NCBI GenBank assembly: GCA_903900345.1
Contig: CAIUMO010000026.1
Span: 1 to 50,605, forward strand
Direction: 5' to 3'
Source: an uncultured bacterium
GTDB taxonomy: Bacteria > Patescibacteriota > Saccharimonadia > Saccharimonadales > Saccharimonadaceae
Length of the DNA: 50,605 nt
How positions within the stretch are numbered: the first letter of the stretch is position 1; each line of letters starts with the position of its first letter. Below are positions 23,502-32,067 of the stretch, piece after piece. The notes beneath the pieces are model-generated. The model ran no database searches, was not told the DNA's origin, and saw nothing but the letters and a program-made list of their open reading frames with translations. A program made the translations under genes and the position numbers.

Positions 23502-25390
23502 TGGCACGCAAGAAAAAACTTGATGTAACCGATATCGCCGCCCAGCAACGGGCGCGCGAGCAAGCCGAAGTCGAACAGGCCTTTTTGAAGGGTGTTACTA
23601 CACTACGTGATCTGATTGCACCAAGTAGCCTTGAAATTCATTCGGCCTATTTTCGATTGGGTACCAAATATGGTCGTACGCTCTACGTTTACGGCTATCC
23701 TCGACAAATCTATACCGGCTGGTTAAGTTCACTTATTAACATAGACGAGGTTCTGGATGTTAGCATGTTCGTTTATCCAGTAGAGAGCCAAGTCATATTA
23801 AATAACTTGCGCAAAAAAGTCACTCAACTAGAAGCCTCAATCTCGATTAACAATGAAAAAGGTAAGACCCGTGATCCAGAAATTGAAGCCGCTATTAATG
23901 ACGCCGAGGAGTTGCGAGACCAATTACAAGTCGGCGCCGAGCGATTCTTCCGCTATGGGTTATATGTTACTCTTTACGCCGACAGTCTAGACGAACTAGG
24001 CTTCGTCCAACATAAAATCGAGACATTGTTTGGTCAACAGATGATATTTAGCAAAATAGCCAGCAGCCAACAAGAACAAGGCCTAAACAGCACCGTTCCA
24101 CAAATGACTGACCAGTTGCAGATTCGTCGCAATATGAATACTGGCGCCATCAGTACCAGCTTCCCATTCACCAGCGCCGACCTGACCCAAGAAAACGGCG
24201 TGTTATACGGCATCAACATGCATAATAACGGCCTGGTTATTTTCGATCGATTTAGCCTTGAAAACGCCAATATGGTTGTATTCGCTAAATCTGGTGCAGG
24301 TAAGTCGTTTACGGTCAAATTAGAGGCGCTACGTAGCATGATGACAGGTAGTGAGATAATTATTATTGATCCTGAGAATGAATATCAGACGCTGTCTGAC
24401 GCTGTCGGTGGTAGCTATATCCGCCTTAGCTTGAATTCAAACATTCGTATCAACCCATTCGATTTGCCACGCGTTATCGACACCGATGAAGCTGAAAATG
24501 CTTTGCGTGCTAACCTAATTACGCTTCATGGTTTGTTAAAACTGATGTTAGGTAATTCACAAGTATCCATTAACGGCACAGCTCTGTCGGCATTAAATCC
24601 ATCCGAGGAAGCCGACCTTGACCAAGCGCTAATTGATACCTACGCTAGAGTCGGTATTACCAGTGATCCATTAACACACAACTCACAACCGCCAACAATT
24701 AGCGAACTATACGACACGTTATTGCACATGGGGGGGAATGGACCACAATTAGCACAACGCCTACGCAAATACACAACTGGCACATTTGCAGGTATTTTTA
24801 GCCAGCAATCGAATACCGATATCAATAATCCAATGGTAGTATTCAACATTCGCGATCTAGAAGATGAGTTGCGACCCGTTGCAATGTACATAGTCCTAAG
24901 TCATATCTGGAACATTATTCGTACCGAAAAAAAGAAGCGTATGTTGATCGTTGATGAAGCCTGGCAGTTGATGAAGTACGACGACTCGGCTAACTTTTTA
25001 TTCAGCTTAGCAAAACGGGCTCGTAAATATTATCTGGGACTAACAACCATCACCCAAGACGTTGAAGACTTTATGGGCAGTAAGATGGGTCGAGCAATCG
25101 TTGCCAACAGTTCAATGCAGATATTATTAAAGCAATCATCTAGCGCTGTTGACGTTTTATCTGATGTCTTTAAATTAACCGACGAAGAAAAGAAACGGCT
25201 GGCCAATTTCCCAGTCGGCCAAGGCTTATTCTTTGCAGGCCAAAGCCATGTTCATATCCAAATTGAAGCCAGCCAAACCGAAAAAAAGCTAATTAGCACC
25301 AGTCCTCAAAACTCAAATCAAAACACACCAACCATAGCCCTAGAAGAATCTGGCGCCAACAGTTACATCAACCCAGGTTCGAATATTTAA
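23498..25390 (+). CDS. virB4: VirB4-family type IV secretion ATPase (split VirB4, part 2)
   Basis: A 630-residue ATPase. The N-terminal 230 residues continue the VirB4 middle region (YFRLGTKYGRTLYVYGYPRQ, a coiled segment at 100-145). The RecA-like domain has Walker A AKSGAGKS (263-270), DPENEYQ, Walker B MLIVDEAWQLMK (about 481-492) and the TTITQDVEDFM sensor with Gln. VirB4 energises pilus assembly and substrate transfer. GGAGG lies upstream of paired ATG codons at 23498 and 23501. The Ser/Asn-rich C-terminus is not conserved. No VirD4 homologue is present. Confidence 0.93.
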   Translation: MMARKKKLDVTDIAAQQRAREQAEVEQAFLKGVTTLRDLIAPSSLEIHSAYFRLGTKYGRTLYVYGYPRQIYTGWLSSLINIDEVLDVSMFVYPVESQVILNNLRKKVTQLEASISINNEKGKTRDPEIEAAINDAEELRDQLQVGAERFFRYGLYVTLYADSLDELGFVQHKIETLFGQQMIFSKIASSQQEQGLNSTVPQMTDQLQIRRNMNTGAISTSFPFTSADLTQENGVLYGINMHNNGLVIFDRFSLENANMVVFAKSGAGKSFTVKLEALRSMMTGSEIIIIDPENEYQTLSDAVGGSYIRLSLNSNIRINPFDLPRVIDTDEAENALRANLITLHGLLKLMLGNSQVSINGTALSALNPSEEADLDQALIDTYARVGITSDPLTHNSQPPTISELYDTLLHMGGNGPQLAQRLRKYTTGTFAGIFSQQSNTDINNPMVVFNIRDLEDELRPVAMYIVLSHIWNIIRTEKKKRMLIVDEAWQLMKYDDSANFLFSLAKRARKYYLGLTTITQDVEDFMGSKMGRAIVANSSMQILLKQSSSAVDVLSDVFKLTDEEKKRLANFPVGQGLFFAGQSHVHIQIEASQTEKKLISTSPQNSNQNTPTIALEESGANSYINPGSNI

Positions 25391-25392
25391 GG

Positions 25393-25398
25393 TATAAT
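25393..25398 (+). promoter_or_regulatory. -10 box before the large secretion membrane protein
   Basis: Perfect TATAAT right after the virB4 stop, ending 11 bases before the ATG at 25410. It suggests that transcription of the last three genes of the locus can start separately. Confidence 0.5.
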
Positions 25399-25409
25399 GT
25401 AGGGTAGTT

Positions 25410-27683
25410 ATGCCACTACGAAATGCAGATGATGACCCAAGCAAAAACATAGGCCAAAAACACGCCGATAGCCTTTATGACCTCAAAAAGAGAGAAGAAG
25501 CTGGCAGTCCGCCTAGCAATAGCGAACAAGCCCCAGATGACTCCAAAAATACTAACCTCAACCAGGCCGAAGGTAATCCACCCGATAATTGGCGGACTAA
25601 AGTATCTGGCAATAAAAAAACCTCTGCAACTGGTGGCCGTTTTGGATTTGTAAAAAAGAAGGGGCCATTAATAGCAATTGTCATCACACTTGTTGGTGGT
25701 GGAATTGGAATCGCAGGACTATTATCTCCAGCACTTATGATGCAAAGTATTTTAGCTAACCTGGTGCAAAAATTTAATATCCAAGAGACGAGCTTAACAC
25801 TAAGAACCAATAAGCTTATCGCTAGTAAACTATCTAGTAAAGTCACTGATGGATATTGTGGCGAAAAGACAACAATTTTATGTAAATTTTCTAGACCATC
25901 AAATAGTTTTTTAACAAAACTCGGAAAAAATGGTATCCAAGCTTTGGACGAAAAAGGTAATGTAATAGAGAAAAAACTTCTTTCCTTTAATACTCGTCCA
26001 GCTAAATATTCATTTACGGGGAATGACGGTAAAACCCTAACTGTTGGCGCAGAGGAGCTTTCCACGACGCTTGCAGAAAATAGCGAATTTAGAGCAGCCC
26101 TCCATAATTCCTCTAATTCTCGATTTATGAGCCTTACCGACGACATTTTTAAAGCTATCGAGAGTAAGTTCCAGTTTAGCCTAACCAATAAACTAAAAAA
26201 TGCTACAGATAGTAATAATCTGAACAGTGAGATAAATGATAACGTAATTGTTGACGAGAGCCAGGTAGTCACAGCAGCTAAAGACGGGGCGGCAGCCGAA
26301 GAAGAGGTTATAAAAGACCTTATTAAACAAGAGGGTGACGAATCAATCAAGAAACTAGCAAAAGCAGGCAAGGGAGACTTAGTAGGTCTCGCGGCTGGCG
26401 CTGCGTGTCTAGTATCAGACGTACCGGGTTTGATTATTAAAGTGAATAGGGCTTTTCAAATGCAACAGCTAGTAAAATACGGCATGGTCTTCTTGTCGGC
26501 TTTTGGGTCGATCAAGGCAGGTGATGCTACGGCTGCAGAAGTAAGTGCAATCGGCGATGCTCTTACTAAAGTGGACAAGAATGGTAAATCAGCTATGGAT
26601 TCATTTGGTATGAAATATGTTATGACGGGCAGTACAAAACCACAAAATAATAATTACAAAAACTTCATTCCCGGCGGTGGCGCGATATCAGCATGGAGTG
26701 GCATTACTAGCATAACCGATAGTGTAACAAAAAAAGATGTTTGCGCAGTGATGACTGATCCATTAACGGGTCAGGCTATAAACATAGCTCTTACAGAGGG
26801 AGCCTTAGTTTCATTGGGAGCATCTCTAGGGTTGGCCGCTCTTAACTTAGTTGGCGGATGGGCAGCCTCGGCGATTATAAGCACAACTCTTCCTCCAATA
26901 CTTGACGCGGCAATAAATGTTTTCGACTTAGAGTCTATATTTGGAAATATATTGAGTTTTTTCAGTGGAGATCTAACTAAGAATTTAAGTGGCGAGAGCG
27001 TTGGTGATGCCCTGACAAGTGGCGCAAGTCATGTCATGGGTCAGACGGCTAATGCCGGCGGCAATATGCCATTATCAACCCAACAAGCAATCGCTTATGC
27101 AGATACAACAAAGACCGTTCAACTAGCTTATGCTGAAGAGGATAGGGCAACCTTAAACCCATTTGACACCAGCAGTCCGAACACAATGCTAGGTAGTATT
27201 GTACAAACACTAATTCCATATTTCAGTCATTCAAACTCAACCGTTAACTCAATAACGAGCACGTTTACATCTATAGGCAGTATGGTTGTAGGCTCATTCA
27301 GTGCCGCCCTAAAGCCACTTACTGTAGGGGCTGAGTCAAATAACACAAGTCAATATCAACTTTGTGACGATCCAGCTATAAAAGACTACAGTATTGCCGC
27401 TGGCCCATATTGCAATATAATCTATGGTGTGCCAACAGAATATCTTGATGAAGACCCCATAACCGTTGCGGCAAACCTAATTAAAAGTGGCGACATTAAT
27501 ATTGAGACAGGCGACCCTATTTCAGACAAAGAGGGTGGCCTGCAGTCATGGATGGATTTATGTACTAGTGGAACTACAACTGCCGTAAATAGTTGTGAAA
27601 TAACCAGTCAAAAAACAGCTGAATATGCCCTATACACTATCGACCATAGAATCCAAAAATCAATGGATCCGGAGTTGAATTAA
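25410..27683 (+). CDS. large membrane protein of the secretion locus, unknown family
   Basis: A 757-residue protein I do not recognise. The first 80 residues are charged and probably cytoplasmic. One membrane helix follows (PLIAIVITLVGGGIGIAGLL, about 86-105), then a 230-residue soluble part with a Cys pair, then hydrophobic stretches at about 325-345, 455-500 (including LGAALNLVGGWAASA-like helices) and 630-650, and a Cys-containing C-terminal segment. Several helices near the middle recall VirB6-like channel parts, but I see no family motif. Its stop overlaps the start of the wall hydrolase by 1 base. Confidence 0.7.
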   Translation: MPLRNADDDPSKNIGQKHADSLYDLKKREEAGSPPSNSEQAPDDSKNTNLNQAEGNPPDNWRTKVSGNKKTSATGGRFGFVKKKGPLIAIVITLVGGGIGIAGLLSPALMMQSILANLVQKFNIQETSLTLRTNKLIASKLSSKVTDGYCGEKTTILCKFSRPSNSFLTKLGKNGIQALDEKGNVIEKKLLSFNTRPAKYSFTGNDGKTLTVGAEELSTTLAENSEFRAALHNSSNSRFMSLTDDIFKAIESKFQFSLTNKLKNATDSNNLNSEINDNVIVDESQVVTAAKDGAAAEEEVIKDLIKQEGDESIKKLAKAGKGDLVGLAAGAACLVSDVPGLIIKVNRAFQMQQLVKYGMVFLSAFGSIKAGDATAAEVSAIGDALTKVDKNGKSAMDSFGMKYVMTGSTKPQNNNYKNFIPGGGAISAWSGITSITDSVTKKDVCAVMTDPLTGQAINIALTEGALVSLGASLGLAALNLVGGWAASAIISTTLPPILDAAINVFDLESIFGNILSFFSGDLTKNLSGESVGDALTSGASHVMGQTANAGGNMPLSTQQAIAYADTTKTVQLAYAEEDRATLNPFDTSSPNTMLGSIVQTLIPYFSHSNSTVNSITSTFTSIGSMVVGSFSAALKPLTVGAESNNTSQYQLCDDPAIKDYSIAAGPYCNIIYGVPTEYLDEDPITVAANLIKSGDINIETGDPISDKEGGLQSWMDLCTSGTTTAVNSCEITSQKTAEYALYTIDHRIQKSMDPELN

Positions 27684-28891
27684 TGATAAAAATACAAAAT
27701 ATATCAAAACTTATTATTAGTTATTTAATAATAAGCGTATTATGTGTCACATCAATCACAGGGACAGTCAGCGCTGTTTACGATGAGCAGTTCTTTTCGT
27801 CTAATGATATATTATTCTACAACCCAAGCGATACTGGCTGTATAAGCAACTCGTCTGGTGCATATACATCACAAAATAGTAATATAAACCAAGAGACAAC
27901 GGCTAGGTTCCTCACATCAACAAACTTCGTAGGCAATAACAATAAACCGATGAATGCCGTACAAATGGCCGCTATTATGGGCAATGTACAGCAAGAGTCA
28001 GGGTTTAACCCATACTCCGGAGAAGGTAAATCATTTAAGGGTATCGTGCAGTGGAATTCACCTGGCAGATGGGATAATATAACTGATCCAAAAACAGACC
28101 TTAATAACCAACTTAACTTCTTAAAAATAGAACTGGATGGAGTATATAAAGATAAACTAAATGAGTTCTGGCAGGCATCAAACCCAGGTGATATAAACAA
28201 GGCAACTTACGCTATAACTAGAAATTACGAAGTTGCTATTAATCCAGGTAAAGATAACTCGTCTACAACTTGGACTAATAGTACAGACGCCGTAGATAAT
28301 GTTCAAGATTGGTTAAAACGGGAAGGATACGCGAGCGGCTTTTATGACCAGTTTGGCAATTTAGCCAGCTCTGGCTATACACCAGGATCCAGTTGTGGAA
28401 GGCTGGTCTCTGGAGGTATGACACTAGAAAAAGCAAAATCTTTTATGAATGAATATAGGAGCCTTAAACCAATAAACTCAAACTGGCTTGTAAACTCATC
28501 AGATACTATATATGCGCTTAATAACGCAGGTTGTTCTGGTGGCCCATTAGCTAATTGTGTGACTTTTTCGCAATACTTCATCAATCGCTATACTAATGAA
28601 CAATATATACACACTAGTAATGGTGATGGCGTTGTTAAGGATTTAATCGCATTAGGCCTTAAGGATGGTGGCCATACCCCTAAAGCTTATTCGGTATTTA
28701 GTGCGACATTTAATCACACAGGGGTCGTCTTAGGTGTAGATCAAACTAATAATAAGATAATCATTGGCGAAGCCTCGTGTGGATTTAGTATGGATTACAT
28801 CAAAGCCACAGAATATAATTTAAGTGACTACTCGAATAATATATATACATATGCCTATACTGACGATGTTTTGAAAGGTGGCTCTTTATGA
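27683..28891 (+). CDS. secreted cell-wall hydrolase: phage-tail-type lysozyme plus CHAP-like domain
   Basis: A 402-residue protein with a signal peptide (to about VSAVYD). Residues about 75-215 match the phage tail lysozyme domain: AAIMGNVQQESGFNPYSGEG with the catalytic Glu near 105, GIVQWNSPGRWDNI and LDNQLNFLK-like packing. Residues about 285-385 look like a CHAP amidase/endopeptidase: NCVTFSQYFINRY (Cys near 292), FNHTGVVLGV (His near 344) and IIIGEASCG. Such two-domain enzymes accompany Gram-positive type IV secretion systems and cut peptidoglycan to let the apparatus through. It could open its own wall or that of a host bacterium. Confidence 0.85.
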   Translation: MIKIQNISKLIISYLIISVLCVTSITGTVSAVYDEQFFSSNDILFYNPSDTGCISNSSGAYTSQNSNINQETTARFLTSTNFVGNNNKPMNAVQMAAIMGNVQQESGFNPYSGEGKSFKGIVQWNSPGRWDNITDPKTDLNNQLNFLKIELDGVYKDKLNEFWQASNPGDINKATYAITRNYEVAINPGKDNSSTTWTNSTDAVDNVQDWLKREGYASGFYDQFGNLASSGYTPGSSCGRLVSGGMTLEKAKSFMNEYRSLKPINSNWLVNSSDTIYALNNAGCSGGPLANCVTFSQYFINRYTNEQYIHTSNGDGVVKDLIALGLKDGGHTPKAYSVFSATFNHTGVVLGVDQTNNKIIIGEASCGFSMDYIKATEYNLSDYSNNIYTYAYTDDVLKGGSL

Positions 28892-29622
28892 AAATCAATG
28901 AATTAAACCCAAAACAAAAAATTACTATTATCTCACTAGGTTTTATATTTATTATTCTATTTATATCATTATTTTTTTTCATTAAACCAGCTAATAAGTA
29001 TGGCGCTGATATAGGTATTAATAATTATGATAAATATATATCAAATTTACCAGCCGACAGAAGAGATTCTTTAAATAGTTCTCTTTATAACCTTGTAAAA
29101 TACAATTCCAAATCTGGTAAATCTAATATTAATGATGCAACCGTCAGAGGAGACTCTGTCGAATATAATTATAATAAAACAACTAATATAAATTCAGGTT
29201 CTTTTATAGTCGATATACCAAGCATTAAACAATCTTATTTATTGTCTTATAGATGGTCATCAGATAATAGTAATGTCAACTTAGGCGGATACACCGCCAC
29301 GGCTGCCTGTGTACCATCAAAAAAACTAATATATAGCAACTTTGACTGTAAAGATAGTTTCGCTAACTCACCAGACATTACTAGTAGCGACCCTATATTA
29401 AGCCATTTACCATATTCGACATTTAATTACACCGTAACAGGAAAATATAACGATAATAACAAACTCGACCTAAATGTTAATATAATACTGTACTCATCTG
29501 ATACGCGTGATGGTCAAAGAGACAATTCAATCAGTAAATATAAATCCCAAGTTATAGATTGGATAAAGTCAATCAACCTCAATCCAGATAATTATTTAAT
29601 AAATTACATTATTCATGGGTAA
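28888..29622 (+). CDS. single-pass membrane protein, last gene of secretion operon
   Basis: A 244-residue protein of unknown family. One helix (ITIISLGFIFIILFISLFFF, about 13-32) is followed by an outer domain with two Cys (AACVPSK, FDCKDS) and a C-terminal segment FNYTVTGKYNDNNKLDLNVN, then VIDWIKSINLNPDNYLINY. The repeating strand pattern could be an NTF2-like or other alpha+beta fold, as in VirB8, but this is a guess. It overlaps the hydrolase gene by 4 bases, so both are translated together. Confidence 0.7.
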   Translation: MKINELNPKQKITIISLGFIFIILFISLFFFIKPANKYGADIGINNYDKYISNLPADRRDSLNSSLYNLVKYNSKSGKSNINDATVRGDSVEYNYNKTTNINSGSFIVDIPSIKQSYLLSYRWSSDNSNVNLGGYTATAACVPSKKLIYSNFDCKDSFANSPDITSSDPILSHLPYSTFNYTVTGKYNDNNKLDLNVNIILYSSDTRDGQRDNSISKYKSQVIDWIKSINLNPDNYLINYIIHG

Positions 29623-29641
29623 TTTAAATTAAGTATACTAA

Positions 29642-30682
29642 TTACAACTTAATTGAATAATAATACTTAATAACCTCTGGTGTATGTGCCGAGGTTATTA
29701 TTATTTGGCCTTTTTGACTATCCATTAAATATTTTTGACGTGAGTCATCAAGTTCACTAAAGACGTCATCTAGTAATATTATTGGTTTAATATTAGTTAT
29801 TTGTTCGATGATATCGACTTCCAAAAATTTCAAAGCCAGTACGATTGTTCGGACTTCACCACGCGATATAACCGACAAAGCAGGGGAGTAGTTGAATTGA
29901 AAAACAACGTCATGACGATGCGGCCCAATACTAGTAAATCCAACAATAGCATCACGTCCACTATGGCTATGTAGGTCGTTTAGTAATTTCTGTTTTATAT
30001 CACCAATATAGGTATGCGAGTAGTGAATCGACACAACGTCTTTTGTTTTGGCAATAATATTATAGGCATCGTTTAATTGGCTGTTAATCTTTTCAATAAA
30101 AGCAATGCGCTTTTCAATAATGTAGGCACCATATTCACTAAGGGTGATATCCCAAGCAAATAATTCATCGGCTGTTGTGTATTGCTGTTTTAATAGGTTA
30201 TTACGCTGTTTTAAAGCCCGCTCGTACTTGTGAAGCGCATTTTGATACATTGGGTCGAGTTGGCTAATAAAATGATCTATAAACTGTCTACGACGGGTTG
30301 GTGAACCATGTAATAAGCGCAGGTCGTCGGGTTCAAATAATACAACTGGGTGTTTATATTTAGGCAGCAGGCGATACATAGTTTTGTCGTCAACGATAAT
30401 CTTTTTTCGACCAGATTCTAGGCTGGGATTAAATGTCACCGAGCGTTTAATATATTCATCTAATTCAACATCAATCTTCCACCAAGGTGATTCGTGACGC
30501 AGCACATCATTGTCACTACCCTTAAAAGAGCTACCTTGTAGCGCAATATACAAAGCTTCAATCAACGACGTCTTGCCGCTACCGTTAGCGCCAGTAATAA
30601 CTGTAATTGTCGGTGATAATACGATCGACAATTCACTATGTGATCGAATATTTTGGACTGATAGCTTTTTTACCACCGCCAT
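29642..30682 (-). CDS. recF: DNA replication and repair protein RecF
   Basis: A 346-residue SMC-like ABC ATPase that loads RecA at ssDNA gaps. It shows Walker A ITGANGSGKTSLIEAL (about 29-44), FEPDDLRLLHGSPTRRRQF, the signature ISRGEVRTIVLALKF and Walker B PIILLDDVFSELDD. Length is slightly below the usual 360-370. It ends 19 bases from the converging secretion operon; an AT-only hairpin (29627-29654) covers both stops. It follows dnaN by 11 bases, the classical order. Confidence 0.95.
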   Translation of the reverse strand: MAVVKKLSVQNIRSHSELSIVLSPTITVITGANGSGKTSLIEALYIALQGSSFKGSDNDVLRHESPWWKIDVELDEYIKRSVTFNPSLESGRKKIIVDDKTMYRLLPKYKHPVVLFEPDDLRLLHGSPTRRRQFIDHFISQLDPMYQNALHKYERALKQRNNLLKQQYTTADELFAWDITLSEYGAYIIEKRIAFIEKINSQLNDAYNIIAKTKDVVSIHYSHTYIGDIKQKLLNDLHSHSGRDAIVGFTSIGPHRHDVVFQFNYSPALSVISRGEVRTIVLALKFLEVDIIEQITNIKPIILLDDVFSELDDSRQKYLMDSQKGQIIITSAHTPEVIKYYYSIKL

Positions 30683-30693
30683 ACAATTACCAA

Positions 30694-31794
30694 CTAACTT
30701 TTAAGAGGCATGATTATATGGTAATAATCGGTATTTGTTTTGGTTGACTTCAATATACAAGGCGCAATTTTACCATTAAAGCCAAATTCTACAATATCGC
30801 CATCCGTAACTGACAAAGCTTCACTTAGATAACGATAGTTAAGTGTAATTTGACCATCATTAGTAATCTCGGCGTCGGTTTCGGATGTATTTTCACCCAT
30901 TTGTGAAGCAATTGAGTGAACCGATAAAGTTTTTTTCTTTTTATCAGCTGTCAAAGTAATACTACCGCCTGATTCGCGAGCAAACAAACCAGCAATTTTA
31001 GTAATACGTACAAAATCAGCTTTATTGATGGTAATCACGGTTTCGGAAGCGCTTGGAACTAGTTGGCGATAATCAGGGAAGTTACCGTCAATTAAACGAC
31101 TGATTATTTCAGTATCGTTAATTCTAAATCGCACCTGAGTTTCATCAAACAGTATATCAATTTGATCTGATTCTTCGGTAATATTACGTAATACTTCCTG
31201 AAGAGTTTGAGTTGGAATAATAGCCGATACTTCGCTTTTTGTCTCGACTAGTCGACGTTCAGATAACCTATAACCATCAGTTGCCGCCAAATATAACTGA
31301 CCTTGATGTGAATTCCAGTAAACACCAGTTAAAACAGGGCGAGCCGAGTCATTACTAGCAGTTATAATCGTCTGTGAAACAGCTTGTTTAAAATCTTCAA
31401 CCTTAATACTATATTGAATCGATGACGATTCATTAATAGTCGGCAATTCAGGGAATTCATCAGCAATAAAGCCATTGATAATTGAATTATATGAACCACT
31501 TTTGATATGTAAATTGTCGTTTACAACTTTTAGTTCGACTGATTCTTTTGGTAGGCTAGAGATGAATTCTGACATTAATCTGGCTGGAATAGTAATTGAT
31601 CCTGGTTTAATAATTTTTGCGCCAATATACTGTGTAATGGCAATTTCTAGGTTAGTAGCAGCTACCAACAGGCGAGTGCCATCGGTGCGAAGTAGGATAT
31701 TACTCAGAATTGGTAATTGAGTTTTAATACTTGCAATTCGACTGACGGCTGATAATGCACGATTGAGTTTTTCTTGAGTTACGATAAGTTCCAT
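30694..31794 (-). CDS. dnaN: DNA polymerase III beta sliding clamp
   Basis: A 366-residue clamp. It has the usual three-fold domain pattern: MELIVTQEKLNRALSAVSRI at the start, ARLMSEFISSLP in domain 1, RPVLTGVYWNSHQGQLYLAATDGYRLSERRL in domain 2 and the C-terminal YYHIIMPLKS close to the canonical ending. It encircles DNA and tethers the polymerase. AGGTAACAAT upstream gives an AGG ribosome site. It lies between recF and the small ORF after dnaA. Confidence 0.97.
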   Translation of the reverse strand: MELIVTQEKLNRALSAVSRIASIKTQLPILSNILLRTDGTRLLVAATNLEIAITQYIGAKIIKPGSITIPARLMSEFISSLPKESVELKVVNDNLHIKSGSYNSIINGFIADEFPELPTINESSSIQYSIKVEDFKQAVSQTIITASNDSARPVLTGVYWNSHQGQLYLAATDGYRLSERRLVETKSEVSAIIPTQTLQEVLRNITEESDQIDILFDETQVRFRINDTEIISRLIDGNFPDYRQLVPSASETVITINKADFVRITKIAGLFARESGGSITLTADKKKKTLSVHSIASQMGENTSETDAEITNDGQITLNYRYLSEALSVTDGDIVEFGFNGKIAPCILKSTKTNTDYYHIIMPLKS

Positions 31795-31809
31795 TATTGT
31801 TACCTTTCT

Positions 31810-32067
31810 TTAAATTTCATTTATTAGTTCTAATAATAGGTGCTGTGGATTGTGAGTAAAACTTTTATGCAACAGATTGATTTTAATGTTTTTGTATGTG
31901 GATAAAGTATAGGAAAGATGGGGTGAAGTTTGGTTGATAAACTGGCTTTGTAACCAGTCGACTGTCGCTAATTGCATGATTGGATGTTGTTCGGTGGGTG
32001 TATATTCACCAGTTATACAGGTGTTAATCCGCTGGTTGTTCACATATTTTGAACAGCTATTAGGCAT
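31810..32067 (-). CDS. small protein coupled to dnaA, unknown
   Basis: An 85-residue ORF filling the dnaA-dnaN gap. Its ATG overlaps the dnaA stop as ATGCCTAA, and GGGAG lies 7 bases upstream, a good arrangement for coupled translation. It ends 15 bases before dnaN. The product (start MPNSCSKYVNNQRINTC) is polar, with aromatic and His residues and no recognisable domain. The same DNA carries DnaA-box-like sites, so the ORF may be fortuitous. In the same place other bacteria often have a small RNA-binding (YaaA/S4-like) gene, but I see no S4 pattern here. Confidence 0.45.
   Translation of the reverse strand: MPNSCSKYVNNQRINTCITGEYTPTEQHPIMQLATVDWLQSQFINQTSPHLSYTLSTYKNIKINLLHKSFTHNPQHLLLELINEI
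31844..32044. other. second cluster of DnaA boxes (dnaA-dnaN gap)
   Basis: A perfect box TGTGGATAA (31897-31905, reverse of TTATCCACA), plus weaker matches TGTGGATTG (31844-31852) and TTGTTCACA (32036-32044). Together with the boxes upstream of dnaA this resembles the bipartite origin of Bacillus, where DnaA boxes lie on both sides of dnaA. Confidence 0.5.
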
